From Telmatospirillum sp. (GTDB lineage Bacteria; Pseudomonadota; Alphaproteobacteria; Rhodospirillales; Magnetospirillaceae), in NCBI GenBank assembly GCA_031291415.1, contig JARLJB010000237.1:124001-188000 (forward strand): a DNA stretch of 64,000 bases. The letters are read 5' to 3'. Shown in pieces: positions 50,037 through 59,062 of the stretch. The notes below the pieces were generated by a model. It had not been told where the DNA came from, did no database searches, and worked only from the letters and a program-made list of their open reading frames with translations. Made by a program: the position numbers and the translations under genes. Each line of letters begins with the position of its first letter. The stretch's first letter is position 1.

Positions 50037-51388
50037 AATTCACACCCGCCGCCTGGATCAAGTCCATTCTGCCGCGTGGTCTGCTCGGCCGGTCCCTGCT
50101 CATCCTGGTTCTGCCGTTGATCATCTTGCAGTTGGTGTCGGCCTATGTCTTCTTCGGCACCCATTGGGACATGGTGACGCGCCGCCTGGCCGCCGGCCTG
50201 GCCGGCGATATTGGCGCGGTCATCGAGATGATGCGGACATTTCCAGGTGATCACAACCGCGCCATTATTTTTTCCGTCGCGGCGAATACTCTGGATCTCA
50301 AGGTCTCCCTCGACCAGGGAGGCATTCTAGAAACCACCGGTGTCCGCGGTCTGCCGCCCAGAACCATTCCCGACCCCACCAGCCACAGCCTCGAATCAAA
50401 TCTGATCGGGGCCTTGGCGGAACGAGTGGGGCGCCCCGTCTACATCGATACCGAAAGCCTCGACCGGGAGGTCAAGATCCAGGTCCAGTTATCGGACGGC
50501 GTGCTCAACGTCCGCGCCTCGCGCAAACGGCTCTACAGCACCACCACGACCATTTTCGTTCTGTGGATGGTCGGCACTTCCTTGCTCTTGTTCGGCATCG
50601 CCACGATCTTCATGCGCAATCAGGTCCGCGCCGTGCGCCGTCTGGCCGCCGCCGTCGACAGTTTCGGAAAAGGACGTGACGTCGCCAATTTCAAACCCCA
50701 AGGCGCCGCCGAGGTCCGTCAGGCCGCTGCGGCCTTTGCCCGCATGCAGGATCGCATTCGCCTGCAAGTCAGCCAGCGGACGGAAATGCTGGCCGGTGTC
50801 TCGCACGACCTGCGCACGCCGCTGACCCGCATGAAATTGGCGCTGGCCATGGCCGAAGGTGAAAGCATCGCCGAATTGCAGGAGGACGTCGCCGACATGG
50901 AGCGAATGATCGAGGGTTACCTCGCATTTGCCCGCGGCGAAGGAAGCGAAAAATCCGAACCCTGCGACCTTACCGCCCTGCTCGAAGACGTCGTGGCCAA
51001 GCTGCGCCGGGAAAGGGGCAACGAGATCGATCTGATCTGCGACGAGGCGTTGTCGATGCCGCTCAGGCCTCTGGCTATCAGCCGCTGCCTGACCAACCTG
51101 ATCGGCAATGCCGCTCGTTATGCGACGCATGTGGTTGTGCGGGCCGGCCGCGCCGGTGATGCCATCGAGGTGATCGTTGATGACGATGGACCGGGCATTC
51201 CAGCAAACCGCCGGGAAGACGTCTTCAAGGCTTTTCTCCGCCTCGAGGGATCCCGCAACCCGCAGACCGGCGGCGTCGGTCTCGGCCTGACCATCGCCCG
51301 CGACGTCGCCCGCGCGCACGGCGGAGACGTGACCCTCGACGACGCACCAACCGGCGGTTTGCGTGTCTGCCTGCGGCTGCCGCTTTAG
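50033..51388 (+). CDS. Sensor histidine kinase, EnvZ-like architecture
   Basis: 451 residues. TM1 lies at about 20-42 (LLILVLPLIILQLVSAYVFF). A periplasmic region spans about 43-165, TM2 about 168-192 (TIFVLWMVGTSLLLFGIATI), then HAMP. The HisKA phospho-His is in AGVSHDLRTPLTRMKLAL at about 258. The ATPase part has NLIGNAARY, DDDGPGIP and GVGLGLTIARDVA. It is the partner of the upstream response regulator; stimulus unknown. Confidence 0.93.
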   Translation: MKFTPAAWIKSILPRGLLGRSLLILVLPLIILQLVSAYVFFGTHWDMVTRRLAAGLAGDIGAVIEMMRTFPGDHNRAIIFSVAANTLDLKVSLDQGGILETTGVRGLPPRTIPDPTSHSLESNLIGALAERVGRPVYIDTESLDREVKIQVQLSDGVLNVRASRKRLYSTTTTIFVLWMVGTSLLLFGIATIFMRNQVRAVRRLAAAVDSFGKGRDVANFKPQGAAEVRQAAAAFARMQDRIRLQVSQRTEMLAGVSHDLRTPLTRMKLALAMAEGESIAELQEDVADMERMIEGYLAFARGEGSEKSEPCDLTALLEDVVAKLRRERGNEIDLICDEALSMPLRPLAISRCLTNLIGNAARYATHVVVRAGRAGDAIEVIVDDDGPGIPANRREDVFKAFLRLEGSRNPQTGGVGLGLTIARDVARAHGGDVTLDDAPTGGLRVCLRLPL

Positions 51389-51511
51389 CGCCATGGGAGG
51401 TTCAAAATCGGTGTCTTCCGATTGGTGCCGGCCATTTCCACCATATTGGCGCGTGCGCCGACAAATCACTCGGGCTATCCTCTTTCCACCAGCATCCAAC
51501 AAGGCATGATC

Positions 51512-52819
51512 ATGGCGACCCAGTCCAACACCGCAGCATCGAAGCCGGTAGACCCGGATGTTCTAGCAAGACGGGAAGTCACCCGCATGCTGAAGGGACC
51601 GGTGGCGGAGAAGTTCAAAAGCCTCATCCCGCCGCTTGCCAGCAATCCCGACCCATATAAAACCATCATGGATACGCCGGAGCTGCTGGACGCCTGCTTC
51701 AAGCTCTTTCGGATGAAGGAAGAGGCTTTCGCCGAGTTTCTCGTTGATTCCGAAGGCAATCCGGTTCGCGACGACAGTGTCCGCCTGCGATGCGGCCGGT
51801 CTGTCGACGAAATTATCGGCATGGCCGTGCGGACCGGCATGCGTACCTACGCCGAACTGCACTTCGGCGATCCGATCGTGCCCCCCAAGACCAAGGCCGC
51901 GGCTCCGTCAACACCGGCCCCGAAAAAGCAGCAGCCGTCCCGGCTTCTCAAGCTGGTCAACGTCGAGAAGCTGGCCGGACTTTTCAAGCGCAACTACGGC
52001 CAGCCGAAACCCCTGCCCGCCGGCCAGACGCAATCCGGCCGTTTCTACACGTCTATCAAGGATAATCTCGATTACGAATGGCAGGTCCGTTTCTTCCCCA
52101 TCTATGTCGAGATTCCGCCGCATGTCTTCGACCGGTTGGGAATCGGCATCACCCGCATGGATACCGAGGAACGCCTGCAACTGTTGGCGCAGATGGCGAT
52201 CACCGACATCACCAAAGCCGAAACCGTCATCAAGGACCCGGCCTTGTTCCGCGAAATGATGGAAAACAACGTCCTGGCGTCGGCCACGGTGTCCCACCTC
52301 GGCGAGGAAGCGTTCGGGAACGTCCACGACGCGCTCGAACACCTTGATCCGCAGAAAAAATGGAATGTGCTGGCCAACAAGGACACGGCGATCCGCCTGC
52401 ACGAAGACAAGCGCATCACCAAGAACGATATCGCCGCTTTGGCCGATTATTTGGATATTCTGAATGAGTATGCTTTGGACGCCATCTTCGATCTGAAGCT
52501 CAATCGCGATCAGATGCAGATGTTCCTGAAGACGGCCGAGGACAATCTTGGGCAAGATCTCTTCATGGCGATGTTCGGTCCGGTTCAGATGGTCATGCCC
52601 GATGATCATGACGAACAACAGAAACTAAGACGCTACCAAACCTTCACCCAAACCGCGTTGCGCAATCTTGTCTCGGCGGTCAAGCAGCTTGATGACAGCC
52701 TGCGGAAATCGGGCAGCGACGACACTATCGAGGAATGCCTGGGCACCGTCTGCCGGGCGCGGCGCCCCGACCTCGAAAAGGAAATCAAGAAGCTGGCGCC
52801 AACGTCTCTCGGCGCCTGA
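51512..52819 (+). CDS. Uncharacterised 435-residue cytoplasmic protein
   Basis: Not recognised. Start ATG at 51512 has AAGG 7 bases upstream; another ATG lies two codons earlier. No signal peptide or membrane span. The N-terminal third is helical and charged (REVTRMLKGPVAEKFKSLIP). A Pro/Ala/Lys linker lies at about 131-150 (KTKAAAPSTPAPKKQQPSR). The second half starts with a conserved-looking core (EWQVRFFPIYVEIPPHVFDR) and is helix-rich (TAIRLHEDKRITKNDIAALA; DQMQMFLKTAEDNLGQDLFM). Two cysteines sit near the C-terminus (EECLGTVCRARRPDLEKEIK). It follows the sensor kinase on the same strand after 123 bases and ends convergent with the phasin gene. Confidence 0.75.
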   Translation: MATQSNTAASKPVDPDVLARREVTRMLKGPVAEKFKSLIPPLASNPDPYKTIMDTPELLDACFKLFRMKEEAFAEFLVDSEGNPVRDDSVRLRCGRSVDEIIGMAVRTGMRTYAELHFGDPIVPPKTKAAAPSTPAPKKQQPSRLLKLVNVEKLAGLFKRNYGQPKPLPAGQTQSGRFYTSIKDNLDYEWQVRFFPIYVEIPPHVFDRLGIGITRMDTEERLQLLAQMAITDITKAETVIKDPALFREMMENNVLASATVSHLGEEAFGNVHDALEHLDPQKKWNVLANKDTAIRLHEDKRITKNDIAALADYLDILNEYALDAIFDLKLNRDQMQMFLKTAEDNLGQDLFMAMFGPVQMVMPDDHDEQQKLRRYQTFTQTALRNLVSAVKQLDDSLRKSGSDDTIEECLGTVCRARRPDLEKEIKKLAPTSLGA

Positions 52820-52888
52820 GGGGCTTGCCCCTCGCCCGCTGGAGCGGGATGCACGATTTAACGCATCACGCTCCAGCCGGCGAGGGGC
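52818..52888. terminator. Hairpin pair between convergent genes
   Basis: A small hairpin GAGGGGC/GCCCCTC (52818-52833) starts at the stop codon. A larger one pairs 52827-52846 (GCCCCTCGCCCGCTGGAGCG) with 52869-52888, 19 of 20 bases complementary, across a 22-base loop. The two share bases, so only one can form at a time. It probably separates transcription of the 435-residue protein gene and the phasin gene. Confidence 0.55.
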
Positions 52889-52932
52889 TTGAAATATGGC
52901 AACCTATCGAAATGTCGCTCCAACCGGGGTCG

Positions 52933-53364
52933 TTACGCCTTGGTCTTGGCGACGCTCTCCTTGACCTCGTCGAGAATCTGGGAAAAACGCTGATTGAGCA
53001 GAGAAAACGCCTCGGCGTTGGATTTGGCGATGATTTCGGAAAGCTCACGCGAATTGGCCAAGGCCCGTTCAAAGGCGTCTTTGGCCAGCTCCGTCTGGCG
53101 AATAACCTTTTCCTGCGGCGTACCGGTTTCGACCAGTTCCTTCGCCACAGCGGCGCTTTCTTCGATCGCCTGGCGAACGATTTCGACCTGACGTTTGAAC
53201 ACCGCCTGCACGCCTTCGAACGCCAGCTTGTTGGCATGCGTCAAAGCTTCGATATTTTTCCGCTGGGATGACACCAGCGTCTCGACATCGACGCCGGGAA
53301 CCTTGAAGTCGCCAAGAAATTTGGAAATATCAAAATCGAGAAGCGGTTCTGGTTGCTTGGCCAT
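52933..53364 (-). CDS. Phasin-family protein
   Basis: 143-residue, almost wholly helical protein with the phasin pattern (VSSQRKNIEALTHANKLAFE, VQAVFKRQVEIVRQAIEESA, DAFERALANSRELSEIIAKS). The C-terminus is KTKA. Phasins coat polyhydroxyalkanoate granules and control their size. GGAGG precedes the ATG. A TetR regulator gene lies about 100 bases upstream on the same strand; no PHA synthase is in the window. Confidence 0.88.
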   Translation of the reverse strand: MAKQPEPLLDFDISKFLGDFKVPGVDVETLVSSQRKNIEALTHANKLAFEGVQAVFKRQVEIVRQAIEESAAVAKELVETGTPQEKVIRQTELAKDAFERALANSRELSEIIAKSNAEAFSLLNQRFSQILDEVKESVAKTKA

Positions 53365-53465
53365 GGGCGAGCTCCTCCATTAGGAGAATAATTGTTAACA
53401 TCGAAACGTAAAAGTAAGGATGCCAACCCCGCCGGTCAACCCATTTGTTGCATTGCAACAAAAAC

Positions 53466-54116
53466 TTAGGCGTGCCCGTCCCCAGAAGATCCACCACCAA
53501 TCGATGAGGCGCCGCGCCGACGCCAAGCCAGACCGGCGATGCTTTCCGCGCCACGCAGAAAACGATCAAGCGCCGCCATGGTCTTTCCCATGTCAGCCGA
53601 GTCATCACTCAGCCAAACCCGCAGCACGGCCAGATAGATTGCCGACAAGCCATGCACCTTGAGACGTCCTGCCGGACCTGAGGCGCTGATGCCGGAGACC
53701 TCCAGCATCAGGGCTGTCGTCTTCAAAAGATGGGGGCCACTTGAAAGCAAAAGCCAGGGATCGCTTGCCAGCCCGGTAAGTATCGCCTGAACGCCGGCCC
53801 GGTGCGGTTGCAGCGCATCGAATCGACGCATCACCACATCGAACAAACGATCTCGCGGCGTTTCCTCGGCCTGGGGTAGATCTCCGCTCCACAGCGCGTC
53901 ATCGAGCCGCTGGAAAAACGCCTTCAAAATGGCGGACTTGCTATCGCACTCGGCGTGCAGTTCGGCCAACGAAAGGTCCGCCCGCGCCGCGATATCGGCC
54001 AACGAAACGCCGTGCCATCCTTTTTCGGAGGCAAGAGCAAGAGCCGCGTCGACGATCGCGCCCGCATGCCCGATGCCTTCCGGAGCTGTTCCTGCCATGT
54101 TCGAACGCCTCATCAT
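53466..54116 (-). CDS. TetR-family transcriptional regulator
   Basis: 216 residues. The N-terminal HTH (IVDAALALASEKGWHGVSLA, DIAARADLSLAELHAECDSK, SAILKAFFQRL) is followed by a helical ligand-binding domain. Several Met codons at the start (MMRRSNMAGT) leave the exact start open. It sits upstream of the phasin gene on the same strand and downstream of proC; its target is unknown. Confidence 0.88.
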   Translation of the reverse strand: MMRRSNMAGTAPEGIGHAGAIVDAALALASEKGWHGVSLADIAARADLSLAELHAECDSKSAILKAFFQRLDDALWSGDLPQAEETPRDRLFDVVMRRFDALQPHRAGVQAILTGLASDPWLLLSSGPHLLKTTALMLEVSGISASGPAGRLKVHGLSAIYLAVLRVWLSDDSADMGKTMAALDRFLRGAESIAGLAWRRRGASSIGGGSSGDGHA

Positions 54117-54158
54117 TACCGGAATGATAGGGAAGGAACTGCCGAGACCGTCCGACAG

Positions 54159-54956
54159 CTAACCAGCGAGTTCCCGCGACCGTCGCGCCGCGGCGGCAAT
54201 GGCCTCGGTCATCAACGGACCGATACCGTTGTCGCGCATCAGCACCTGCAGGGCCGCAAAAGTCGTTCCGCCCGGGCTCGTCACATTTTGGCGAAGCGTC
54301 GCCGGACTTTCGGGCGACTGACGCAGCAATTCCCCCGACCCCGTCACGGTGACCCGGGCCAGCCGGTCCGCCAACTCGCGCGGCAGGCCGGCGGCGACCC
54401 CGGCGTTGGCGAGAACCTCGGCCAACAGGAACACATAGGCCGGACCGCTGCCGGAGACCGCGGTGACGGCATCCATCAGAGATTCGTCATCGATCCAGGC
54501 TATTTCGGCTACCGCAGACAGGAGCTTACCGCATGTCTCCTTCTGAGCCGCGGTCACGTTGGCGTTTGCCACGACGACCGCCATGCCGCGGCGAACCGCC
54601 GCGGGCGTATTCGGCATGGCGCGCACCACCGGCCGGTCCGAGCCTAGCTTGGCAGCGAAATAGGCCAGAGGTTTCCCGGCGGCGATGGTCAGGAAGACCA
54701 CATCGGTGAAAACCGCATAGGGAGGCAGAGCGGCATCCATCATCTGCGGTTTGACGGCCAAAACCACGACATCGGGCCGAAAACCAGCCGGCAGCGCCGA
54801 CAGGTCGGCTTCGACGCGAACCTGAGACCGCGACCGACGCGCCGCTTCCTGCGGATCGATCACCACAACGTCTTGCGGCGACAGGCCAAGGTCGAGCCAG
54901 CCGTCCAGCAAAGCTCCGCCCATCTTGCCGCATCCAACCAAAAGAATGCGCGTCAC
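54159..54956 (-). CDS. proC: Pyrroline-5-carboxylate reductase
   Basis: 265 residues from GTG at 54956, giving (M)TRILLVGCGKMGGALLDGW, the expected Rossmann start; the longer open frame upstream belongs to the neighbouring gene in another frame. VLAVKPQMMDAAL, RAMPNTPAAVRRGMAVVVAN, AVSGSGPAYVFLLAEVLANA and VTSPGGTTFAALQVL are diagnostic. It makes proline from P5C with NADPH. GTGA overlap with the upstream YbjN-type gene. Confidence 0.95.
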   Translation of the reverse strand: MTRILLVGCGKMGGALLDGWLDLGLSPQDVVVIDPQEAARRSRSQVRVEADLSALPAGFRPDVVVLAVKPQMMDAALPPYAVFTDVVFLTIAAGKPLAYFAAKLGSDRPVVRAMPNTPAAVRRGMAVVVANANVTAAQKETCGKLLSAVAEIAWIDDESLMDAVTAVSGSGPAYVFLLAEVLANAGVAAGLPRELADRLARVTVTGSGELLRQSPESPATLRQNVTSPGGTTFAALQVLMRDNGIGPLMTEAIAAAARRSRELAG

Positions 54957-55456
54957 GCTTCCCCAACCGTATCGAGCAGGGCGGCAGAGATGGCATCCTG
55001 TGCCGATTTGCCGCCCCAAATGACAAACTGGAAGGCCGGATAGAACCGCTCGCACTCGCTTAGCGCGATGTCCACCAAGTCTTCGATCTGCTCCATGCTG
55101 GCACCGCCCAAACCGCGCAAAAGCACCGCATGTCGGAACATCGGCACACCCTCTTCGGTCCACAGACCGAAATGGCCGAGCCAAAGCCGTTCGTTGACCA
55201 TGGCGAGAAGTTCATGGACATGCGACTTTTTGGCCGATTGAATCTTCATGTCGAAGGCGCAGGTGAAGTGCAGCGCCCCAATATCCTCGCGCCAGGCGAA
55301 ATAGAGGCTGTAATCGCACCACTTTCCAGGAACTTCGACGGCCATCTCATCGTCGCTTCGCCGGTCGAACGGCCAATCATTGGCGGTTACGAACTGCTCA
55401 ACGAGATCGAGCGGGTTGCCTGCCGATTCCTCTTCCAACGTCGCCGTAAACGTCAT
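54953..55456 (-). CDS. YbjN-domain protein
   Basis: 167 residues from ATG at 55456, with AAAGGAGG 8 bases upstream; an earlier in-frame start at 55528 has no such site. The alpha/beta YbjN fold is suggested by PLDLVEQFVTANDWPFDRRS, EVPGKWCDYSLYFAWREDIG, LHFTCAFDMKI, HELLAMVNERLWLGHFGLWT and HAVLLRGLGGASMEQIEDLV. The family resembles type III secretion chaperones; role unknown. It overlaps proC, a pairing common in alphaproteobacteria. Confidence 0.85.
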   Translation of the reverse strand: MTFTATLEEESAGNPLDLVEQFVTANDWPFDRRSDDEMAVEVPGKWCDYSLYFAWREDIGALHFTCAFDMKIQSAKKSHVHELLAMVNERLWLGHFGLWTEEGVPMFRHAVLLRGLGGASMEQIEDLVDIALSECERFYPAFQFVIWGGKSAQDAISAALLDTVGEA

Positions 55457-55601
55457 GCCCGCGACCTCCTTTACACGTCGTGGGTGGTGGCCGCAGGACG
55501 AGACAAAGATATTGTATGCCTCGTTCACCGCAGCACAAGGGTTAGCCTATAGACCGATTCCGACCGGTGCAAGACAGAAACACCGCCTTGCCGGGCTTTG
55601 C

Positions 55602-55610
55602 TGTGGATAA
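55602..55610 (-). promoter_or_regulatory. Perfect DnaA box
   Basis: TGTGGATAA on the plus strand (TTATCCACA on the minus), in the 226-base gap between the YbjN gene and ubiK. A single box without clustering; it could bind DnaA as a promoter element or be chance. Confidence 0.35.
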
Positions 55611-55682
55611 ATGCCCAAAAATGACAAATCGGAAACAATATCGGCGACAAAAAATGCCCCACGGGGCAACCTGAAGGTGAGA

Positions 55683-55979
55683 CTAGGCCTCCGGTTCGAC
55701 GGCGATATTCTTTGCCTTGCGCCCTGATTTCAGGGCTGTCAGTTCCTCTTCCAAGGCAGCGACGCGAATCGCCAAGGCCTCCTGCTCGTCCCGTGCTTTG
55801 GCGGCCATTGACTGCACGGCCTCAAATTCCTCGCGGGTAACGAGGTGCAGGTTGCCAACGAAATGCTCGATCTGTTGGCGGACCAAGCTTTCGATCTCGG
55901 TCTTCATGCCGGTCAAGGCGTTGAGTGCGCCACCGGCCATGCGGGCGAGATCGTCGAGAAGTCGGTTATCGGTTTGCAT
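55683..55979 (-). CDS. ubiK: UbiK-family accessory factor (BMFP domain)
   Basis: 98 residues, nearly all helical and coiled-coil: RLLDDLARMAGGALNALTGM, EIESLVRQQIEHFVGNLHLV, TREEFEAVQSMAAKARDEQE, then LAIRVAALEEELTALKSG and a basic/acidic tail. This matches the BMFP/YqiC family, whose E. coli member helps ubiquinone synthesis under oxygen and forms trimers at the membrane. It is divergent from hldD. Confidence 0.85.
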   Translation of the reverse strand: MQTDNRLLDDLARMAGGALNALTGMKTEIESLVRQQIEHFVGNLHLVTREEFEAVQSMAAKARDEQEALAIRVAALEEELTALKSGRKAKNIAVEPEA

Positions 55980-56214
55980 GGTCGCTACAATTCAATCCGT
56001 TGGCGGGCCGGTTCCCGGAATCACCGAACGCTGGCGCCGGGGGGTCGGACCTCTCGTGAAAAACTGGCGCATTATGCGAAGCGTCGTCTTGCGACGCAAC
56101 ATTCAACATTGTAAAGCAGCGTTGTGACGCTTGCCTCATGACGATCACGTCTTGTTGCGACCACGCCCGCAGCCTATAAGGGATCAGGTTCTCCGCATCA
56201 TTGGGATTGAACGG

Positions 56215-57201
56215 ATGTATTTTGTCACTGGCGGTGCCGGCTTCATCGGATCCAATCTCCTGGCTGCCCTCGAAGAGCGTGGCCTGGGTCCTCTCGTTCT
56301 TTGCGACCGGTTACGGAGCAACGACAAGTGGCGGAACATAGCCAAACGAGAACTCTCGGACGTCGTCCACCCGGAACAGATGTTCGATTTTCTCGAAGCC
56401 AACAGGACGCGCATCCAGGCCGTTTTTCATATGGGTGCCATCTCGACGACGACCGAGATCAACGCCGATTTGATCGTCGCCAACAACTTCAACCTGTCCT
56501 TGGCGCTATTCGCCTGGTGCACGCGTAACCAGGTCCCGATCATTTATGCCTCTTCGGCCGCCACCTATGGCGACGGGTCGCAAGGATTTGACGACAGCAA
56601 CAATGGTGCCTCGCTGTCTCTCCTGAAGCCGCTCAACGCCTATGGCTGGAGCAAGCATCTGTTCGACCGCCGGGTGATCCGCAAGATCGCCGAAGGAAAG
56701 CCGATGCCGCCGCATTGGGCCGGCCTCAAGTTCTTTAACGTCTACGGCCCGAACGAATATCATAAGGGCGCGCAACAAAGCGTGGTCGCTCAGATCTACC
56801 CGCATGCGGAGGCTGGAGCTCCGGCCCATCTGTTCCGATCGCACCATCCGGACTATCCCGACGGCGGTCAGAAACGGGATTTCATCTGGGTGGGCGACGT
56901 GGTCGATGTGATCATGTGGCTTCTCGACCATCCGTCGGTGAACGGCATCTTCAATGTCGGCACCGGCAAGGCCCGGACCTTCACCGATCTGGCGTCTGCG
57001 GTTTATCGCGCTGTCGGCAAGGAACCCTACATAAAATACGTCGATACGCCGCAAAATATCCGCGAAAATTACCAGTACTTCACGGAAGCGCAGATGGATC
57101 ATCTGCGGACCGCCGGCTACAACAAGCCCTTCACCTCTTTGGAGGCAGGGGTAACCAGCTACGTCACCCGATATCTGGCGAACAAGGACCGGTATCTCTA
57201 G
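56215..57201 (+). CDS. hldD: ADP-L-glycero-D-manno-heptose 6-epimerase
   Basis: 328 residues. The NADP loop MYFVTGGAGFIGSNLLAAL is followed by VVHPEQMFDFLEAN, HMGAISTTTEINADLIVANN, the catalytic AYGWSKHLFDR (Tyr-xxx-Lys), KFFNVYGPNEYHKGAQQSVV and RDFIWVGDVVDVIMWLL. The epimerase makes the heptose precursor of LPS inner core. The start is set by homology; the longer frame upstream is non-coding. Two bases or fewer separate it from lgt downstream. Confidence 0.95.
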   Translation: MYFVTGGAGFIGSNLLAALEERGLGPLVLCDRLRSNDKWRNIAKRELSDVVHPEQMFDFLEANRTRIQAVFHMGAISTTTEINADLIVANNFNLSLALFAWCTRNQVPIIYASSAATYGDGSQGFDDSNNGASLSLLKPLNAYGWSKHLFDRRVIRKIAEGKPMPPHWAGLKFFNVYGPNEYHKGAQQSVVAQIYPHAEAGAPAHLFRSHHPDYPDGGQKRDFIWVGDVVDVIMWLLDHPSVNGIFNVGTGKARTFTDLASAVYRAVGKEPYIKYVDTPQNIRENYQYFTEAQMDHLRTAGYNKPFTSLEAGVTSYVTRYLANKDRYL

Positions 57202-57202
57202 C

Positions 57203-57997
57203 ATGGCTCTACAGTTCCCCGATATCGATCCTGCGATCATCCGCATCGGCCCCATCGCCATCCGGTGGTATGCGTTGGCCTATATCGCAGGTCTCATCGG
57301 CGGGTGGAAATATACCAAGTGGCTGGTTGCCCGGCCGCCTTTCGCCATGAAACCGGACCAGGTCGATGATTTTCTGGTCTGGGCAACGGCCGGAGTCGTG
57401 CTGGGCGGTCGCCTGGGATATGTGCTTTTCTACAAGCCGCTTTACTACCTGAACAATCCGCTTGAGGCCTTTATGGTCTGGCAGGGCGGCATGTCATTTC
57501 ATGGTGGCGCGCTCGGCGTGATCATCGCCATCGTGCTTTACTCGCGCCGCCATGGCCTCAATCTGCTGTCCGTGGGTGACACGATCTGTGCCGTGGTGCC
57601 GCTCGGATTGTTCTTCGGCCGTATCGCCAATTTCATCAACGGCGAACTGTTTGGCCGGGCCGCCCCGGAAGATCTGCCCTGGGCCATGGTGTTCCCCATG
57701 GGCGGGCCGGTCCCCAGGCATCCCAGCCAGCTTTACGAAGCTGGCATGGAGGGGCTGATACTGCTCTGCGTCATGCATCTGCTCTGGCGGGTGCCAGCGT
57801 TGCGGCTGCGTTCCGGGTTGCTTTCCGGGGCGTTTCTGACCGGTTATGGCATGGCCCGGGTCATCGGAGAGTTTTTTCGTCAACCTGACGCCCACCTTGG
57901 ATACCTCTGGGGCGGGGCGACGATGGGTCAACTTCTGTCCATTCCCCTGATCATCGCCGGGCTTGTCCTGATCGCCCGTGCGAAACGTCCGGCATGA
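57203..57997 (+). CDS. lgt: Prolipoprotein diacylglyceryl transferase
   Basis: 264-residue polytopic inner-membrane enzyme that adds diacylglycerol to the lipobox cysteine. Family signatures are IGPIAIRWYALAYIAGLIGG, GGRLGYVLFYKPLYYL, GGMSFHGGALGVI, FGRIANFINGELFGR and HPSQLYEAGMEG. It starts right after the hldD stop and is followed 10 bases later by the MidA-type methyltransferase gene, a common alphaproteobacterial order. A lipoprotein substrate candidate is encoded at 59.9 kb. Confidence 0.96.
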   Translation: MALQFPDIDPAIIRIGPIAIRWYALAYIAGLIGGWKYTKWLVARPPFAMKPDQVDDFLVWATAGVVLGGRLGYVLFYKPLYYLNNPLEAFMVWQGGMSFHGGALGVIIAIVLYSRRHGLNLLSVGDTICAVVPLGLFFGRIANFINGELFGRAAPEDLPWAMVFPMGGPVPRHPSQLYEAGMEGLILLCVMHLLWRVPALRLRSGLLSGAFLTGYGMARVIGEFFRQPDAHLGYLWGGATMGQLLSIPLIIAGLVLIARAKRPA

Positions 57998-58007
57998 CGA
58001 GAACGGC

Positions 58008-59057
58008 ATGACGGAACTGACGGAATTTCTGCGACATCGAATCGAGACGACCGGACCATTGCCGGTGGCCGACTTCATGTCCGCCTGTCTGGTCCATCCG
58101 CAGTGGGGGTACTACACCCGCAAGGATCCGTTGGGCGCCGCCGGTGATTTCATCACCGCTCCGGAAATTTCGCAGATGTTCGGCGAGTTGATCGGCCTGT
58201 GGGCCGGGATCGTCTGGCAAAGCATGGGAGAACCAAGCGAGGTCGTCGTGGCGGAACTGGGTCCCGGCCGCGGCACTTTGATGGCTGATTTCTTGCGTGC
58301 GAGCGACATGCTGCCGGCCTTCCGGCGCGCCCTGCGCGTCCATCTGGTGGAAATCAGCCCGGCGCTTCGGGCGATCCAGCATCAGACGCTCAAGGACGAA
58401 CACATTACCTGGCTCGACGATGCCCGGAACCTGCCCGATGGTCCGCTGTTGCTGATCGCCAACGAATTTTTCGACGCTCTGCCGATCCGCCAGTTCGTCA
58501 AGCGCGTCGACGGCTGGCACGAACGTCTGGTCGGCCTGGATGGCGCCAAACTGGTCATGACGGATGGGCCGGTGGTCGACATCGACACTCCGGAAGCCGG
58601 CCCTGGAGACATTTTCGAGGTCAATTCCCAGGCCCGCAACTATGCCCGTTGGCTAGGTTGCCGTTTGACCGACCAGGGCGGAGCCGCCTTGATCATCGAT
58701 TACGGCCACGCGAACTCTGCCGTCGGAGACACTCTCCAGGCGGTAAGGGGACATCGTTACGCCGATATTCTCGACTCCCCCGGAGACGTTGACCTTTCGG
58801 CCCATGTCGACTTTCAGGCTATTGCCGATGCGGCAAGTCCGGCAATCGCCACCGACGTGGTCACGCAAGGAGCTTTCCTGCGGTCTTTGGGCATAGAGCT
58901 TCGCGCCGATAGGCTGATAACCGCAGCCCCCCAGAAGGCCGATGTGATCGCAACCGCATGTCGGCGCTTGATAGAACCGTCAGGAATGGGCACCCTATTC
59001 AAAGTAAGGGCTTTAACCCATCCCGGGTTGCCCACACCGCCAGGATTTGTCCGTTGA
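58008..59057 (+). CDS. MidA/NDUFAF7-family SAM-dependent methyltransferase
   Basis: 349 residues. Family motifs are PVADFMSACLVHPQWGYYTR, DFITAPEISQMFGELIGLW, the SAM loop VVAELGPGRGTLMADFLR, VHLVEISPALRAIQ, LLIANEFFDALPIRQFV and ALIIDYGHA. The mitochondrial homologue methylates an arginine of the NDUFS2 subunit of complex I; the bacterial substrate is inferred by analogy only. The ATG at 58008 is used. It overlaps or abuts the pgeF start downstream. Confidence 0.88.
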   Translation: MTELTEFLRHRIETTGPLPVADFMSACLVHPQWGYYTRKDPLGAAGDFITAPEISQMFGELIGLWAGIVWQSMGEPSEVVVAELGPGRGTLMADFLRASDMLPAFRRALRVHLVEISPALRAIQHQTLKDEHITWLDDARNLPDGPLLLIANEFFDALPIRQFVKRVDGWHERLVGLDGAKLVMTDGPVVDIDTPEAGPGDIFEVNSQARNYARWLGCRLTDQGGAALIIDYGHANSAVGDTLQAVRGHRYADILDSPGDVDLSAHVDFQAIADAASPAIATDVVTQGAFLRSLGIELRADRLITAAPQKADVIATACRRLIEPSGMGTLFKVRALTHPGLPTPPGFVR

Positions 59058-59062
59058 CTACG

